5,747 bases of DNA. Origin: an uncultured Maribacter sp. GTDB lineage: Bacteria > Bacteroidota > Bacteroidia > Flavobacteriales > Flavobacteriaceae. Below are positions 4,221 through 5,747 of the stretch, one piece after another. The position numbers and the translations under genes were made by a program. A model generated the notes under the pieces. It was not told the DNA's origin. It did no database searches and worked only from the letters and a program-made list of their open reading frames with translations. The stretch lies in NCBI GenBank assembly GCA_905479535.1, contig CAJQMW010000223.1, positions 1-5,747 on the forward strand. The letters run 5' to 3'. Each line of letters opens with the position of its first letter. The first letter of the stretch is position 1.

Positions 4221-5747
4221 ATGGCCAAAAATATGCTAACCGCTTGGCAGCGGCTTATGGGATTACTACGTTTGGACAAAAGGGATGTTCTGCAAATATT
4301 CTATTATGCCATATTTGCCGGAGTAGTAAATCTATCTTTACCGCTGGGAATCCAAGCGATCATCAATCTAATACAAGGGGCCCAAATTAGTACGTCATGG
4401 ATCGTGCTGGTGGTTTTGGTAACATTGGGCGTTGCATTTGTAGGGATACTTCAATTAATGCAGATACGCATCATTGAAAATGTTCAACAGAAAATATTCA
4501 CAAGATCCTCCTTTGAATTTGCCTATCGCTTTCCAAAAATAAAAATGAGCGAATTACGGAACTATTATCCTCCAGAATTGGCGAATCGTTTTTTTGATAC
4601 CCTTACGGTACAGAAGGGTCTTTCCAAAATATTAATCGATTTCCCTGCTTCGTTGTTGCAAATTATTTTTGGACTGCTGTTATTGTCTTTCTACCATCCC
4701 TTCTTCATAATTTATGGAATACTCCTATTGGGACTTATTTATATTGTTTTCAAATTTACGGCTCAAAAGGGTCTTGATACTAGTTTGGATGAGTCTCAGA
4801 GCAAGTACAAAGTGGCACACTGGTTACAGGAAGTAGCACGATCTATCATTAGTTTTAAACTTTCTGGCAAGACTTCACATGCCTTGGACAAAAATGATGC
4901 CCTTGTTGCCGAATACCTGGAAGCTAGGGAAAGTCATTTCCGGATTTTGGTATTACAGTTCATACAAATGATCGGTTTCAAGGTATTGGTCACGGCCGGT
5001 CTTTTATTGATTGGTGGGTTGCTGGTACTTAATCAGGAGATGAACATCGGTCAGTTCGTAGCGGCAGAAATCATTATTTTATTGGTCATTAGCTCGGTTG
5101 AAAAGCTTATTACCGGTCTGGAAACCTTCTATGATTTATTAACCTCATTGGAAAAACTAGGTCAGGTAGTGGATAAACAACTGGAACCCCAAGAAGGAGA
5201 AAAACCTTTTGATGAAAATGAGGGTTTTCAGGTAGAATTGGATAACGTTACTTATTTGGTGCCTGATAGGGACAAGGTGGTTTTAGACAATGTATCACTT
5301 ACCATAACCCCTACGTGCACCATTCTTTTAAACGGGGAAAGCGGTTCGGGCAAGTCTACGCTTTTACGGATCATAGCCGGAATTTTAGAACCGGATTCCG
5401 GGGGCATCTATATAAACAATGTAGCCCTGAAAGCTATGAACCTTAATTATTACAGGTCCCATATAGGGCAGTCGTTACCGGAGGAATCACCTTTTGAAGG
5501 TACAATTTTGAATAACATTACCTTTGGTGACACTTCTATTCCATCCGATCAGATTTACTGGGCCTTAGAGGAAATTGGATTAACCCAATTCGTTAAGGAG
5601 CAACCAAAAGGATTGCAGACCATACTATATCCGGAGGGTAGACAAATACCCTACACCATATCTAAAAAAATCGTATTGGCGCGTAGTGTCGTAAGGAGGC
5701 CCAAACTACTTATCCTTAAAGATCCCCTGGATCAATTTGATAGGGAA
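4221..5747 (+). CDS. ABC exporter with fused membrane and nucleotide-binding domains, degenerate ATPase motifs (partial at window end)
   Basis: An open frame of 509 codons runs from ATG 4221 to the window edge with no stop; the C-terminus is missing. Six membrane segments are visible at about residues 24-50, 60-82, 138-157, 160-178, 251-271 and 278-298, an exporter half-transporter layout like type I secretion or multidrug ABC proteins, with no N-terminal C39 peptidase domain. The nucleotide-binding domain starts near 337. Walker A is intact (GESGSGKST, 372-380, Lys378) and the Q-loop Gln417 is present. The signature LSGGQ is replaced by IPYTI (476-480), although the following LAR (486-488) is kept. 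Walker B reads LLILKDP: Lys500 stands where Asp is expected and Asp501 where the catalytic Glu is expected. The D-loop is altered to LDQFD. The frame is coherent, so this is not a frameshift artefact. It follows the TetR gene by 5 bases. The likely role is export of a small molecule or peptide, possibly with HlyD and TolC partners downstream. Confidence 0.9.
   Translation, partial: MAKNMLTAWQRLMGLLRLDKRDVLQIFYYAIFAGVVNLSLPLGIQAIINLIQGAQISTSWIVLVVLVTLGVAFVGILQLMQIRIIENVQQKIFTRSSFEFAYRFPKIKMSELRNYYPPELANRFFDTLTVQKGLSKILIDFPASLLQIIFGLLLLSFYHPFFIIYGILLLGLIYIVFKFTAQKGLDTSLDESQSKYKVAHWLQEVARSIISFKLSGKTSHALDKNDALVAEYLEARESHFRILVLQFIQMIGFKVLVTAGLLLIGGLLVLNQEMNIGQFVAAEIIILLVISSVEKLITGLETFYDLLTSLEKLGQVVDKQLEPQEGEKPFDENEGFQVELDNVTYLVPDRDKVVLDNVSLTITPTCTILLNGESGSGKSTLLRIIAGILEPDSGGIYINNVALKAMNLNYYRSHIGQSLPEESPFEGTILNNITFGDTSIPSDQIYWALEEIGLTQFVKEQPKGLQTILYPEGRQIPYTISKKIVLARSVVRRPKLLILKDPLDQFDRE

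Noticed and set aside
5646..5723. Frameshift or sequencing error explaining the odd ATPase motifs
   Set aside because: The frame continues with family-like sequence before and after (KEQPKGLQTILYPEG, then VLARSVVRRPKLLIL), so a shift would have destroyed these blocks.

Overview
The window looks like chromosomal DNA of a marine-type member of the Flavobacteriaceae (Bacteroidota). This rests on the AT-rich, lysine- and asparagine-rich coding sequence, the many exported proteins whose signal peptides end in Ala-Gln or Ser-Gln, the scarcity of Shine-Dalgarno sequences, and a TAnnTTTG-type promoter element. The genus cannot be fixed from the sequence alone.

Layout. The left edge holds the C-terminal part of aat (leucyl/phenylalanyl-tRNA-protein transferase) on the plus strand. 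Six minus-strand genes follow. Read in their own direction (right to left), they are two small exported proteins of unknown function (3006-3401 and 2617-3009, coupled by an ATGA overlap), a CutA-like protein (2210-2527), the DNA repair glycosylase gene tag (1604-2167), a PepSY-like periplasmic protein (934-1524) and a DUF2490-type outer-membrane beta-barrel protein (258-947, coupled by a 14-base overlap). The right third is on the plus strand: a TetR-family regulator (3541-4215), then, after only 5 bases, a large ABC exporter gene that runs off the window end.

How the parts may work together. The aat and tag genes are housekeeping functions. The PepSY-like/DUF2490 pair is probably one cell-envelope unit. 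The regulator and ABC exporter form an export cassette, probably self-regulated through a 23-base palindrome that overlaps the promoter -7 element; the usual partners (HlyD-type adaptor, TolC) would be expected beyond the right edge. No gene-free stretch exceeds about 140 bases.

The points most worth a second look are: (1) the ABC exporter has an intact Walker A motif but a rewritten signature motif and Walker B motif; (2) a tandem array of about ten 7-base units fills the tag to PepSY-like gap directly upstream of a start codon; (3) the perfect palindrome over the tetR promoter; (4) the two small exported proteins appear to be diverged tandem paralogues; (5) a 13-bp inverted repeat with a 38-base loop precedes the CutA-like gene. 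I see no CRISPR array, rRNA, tRNA, transposase or phage gene.
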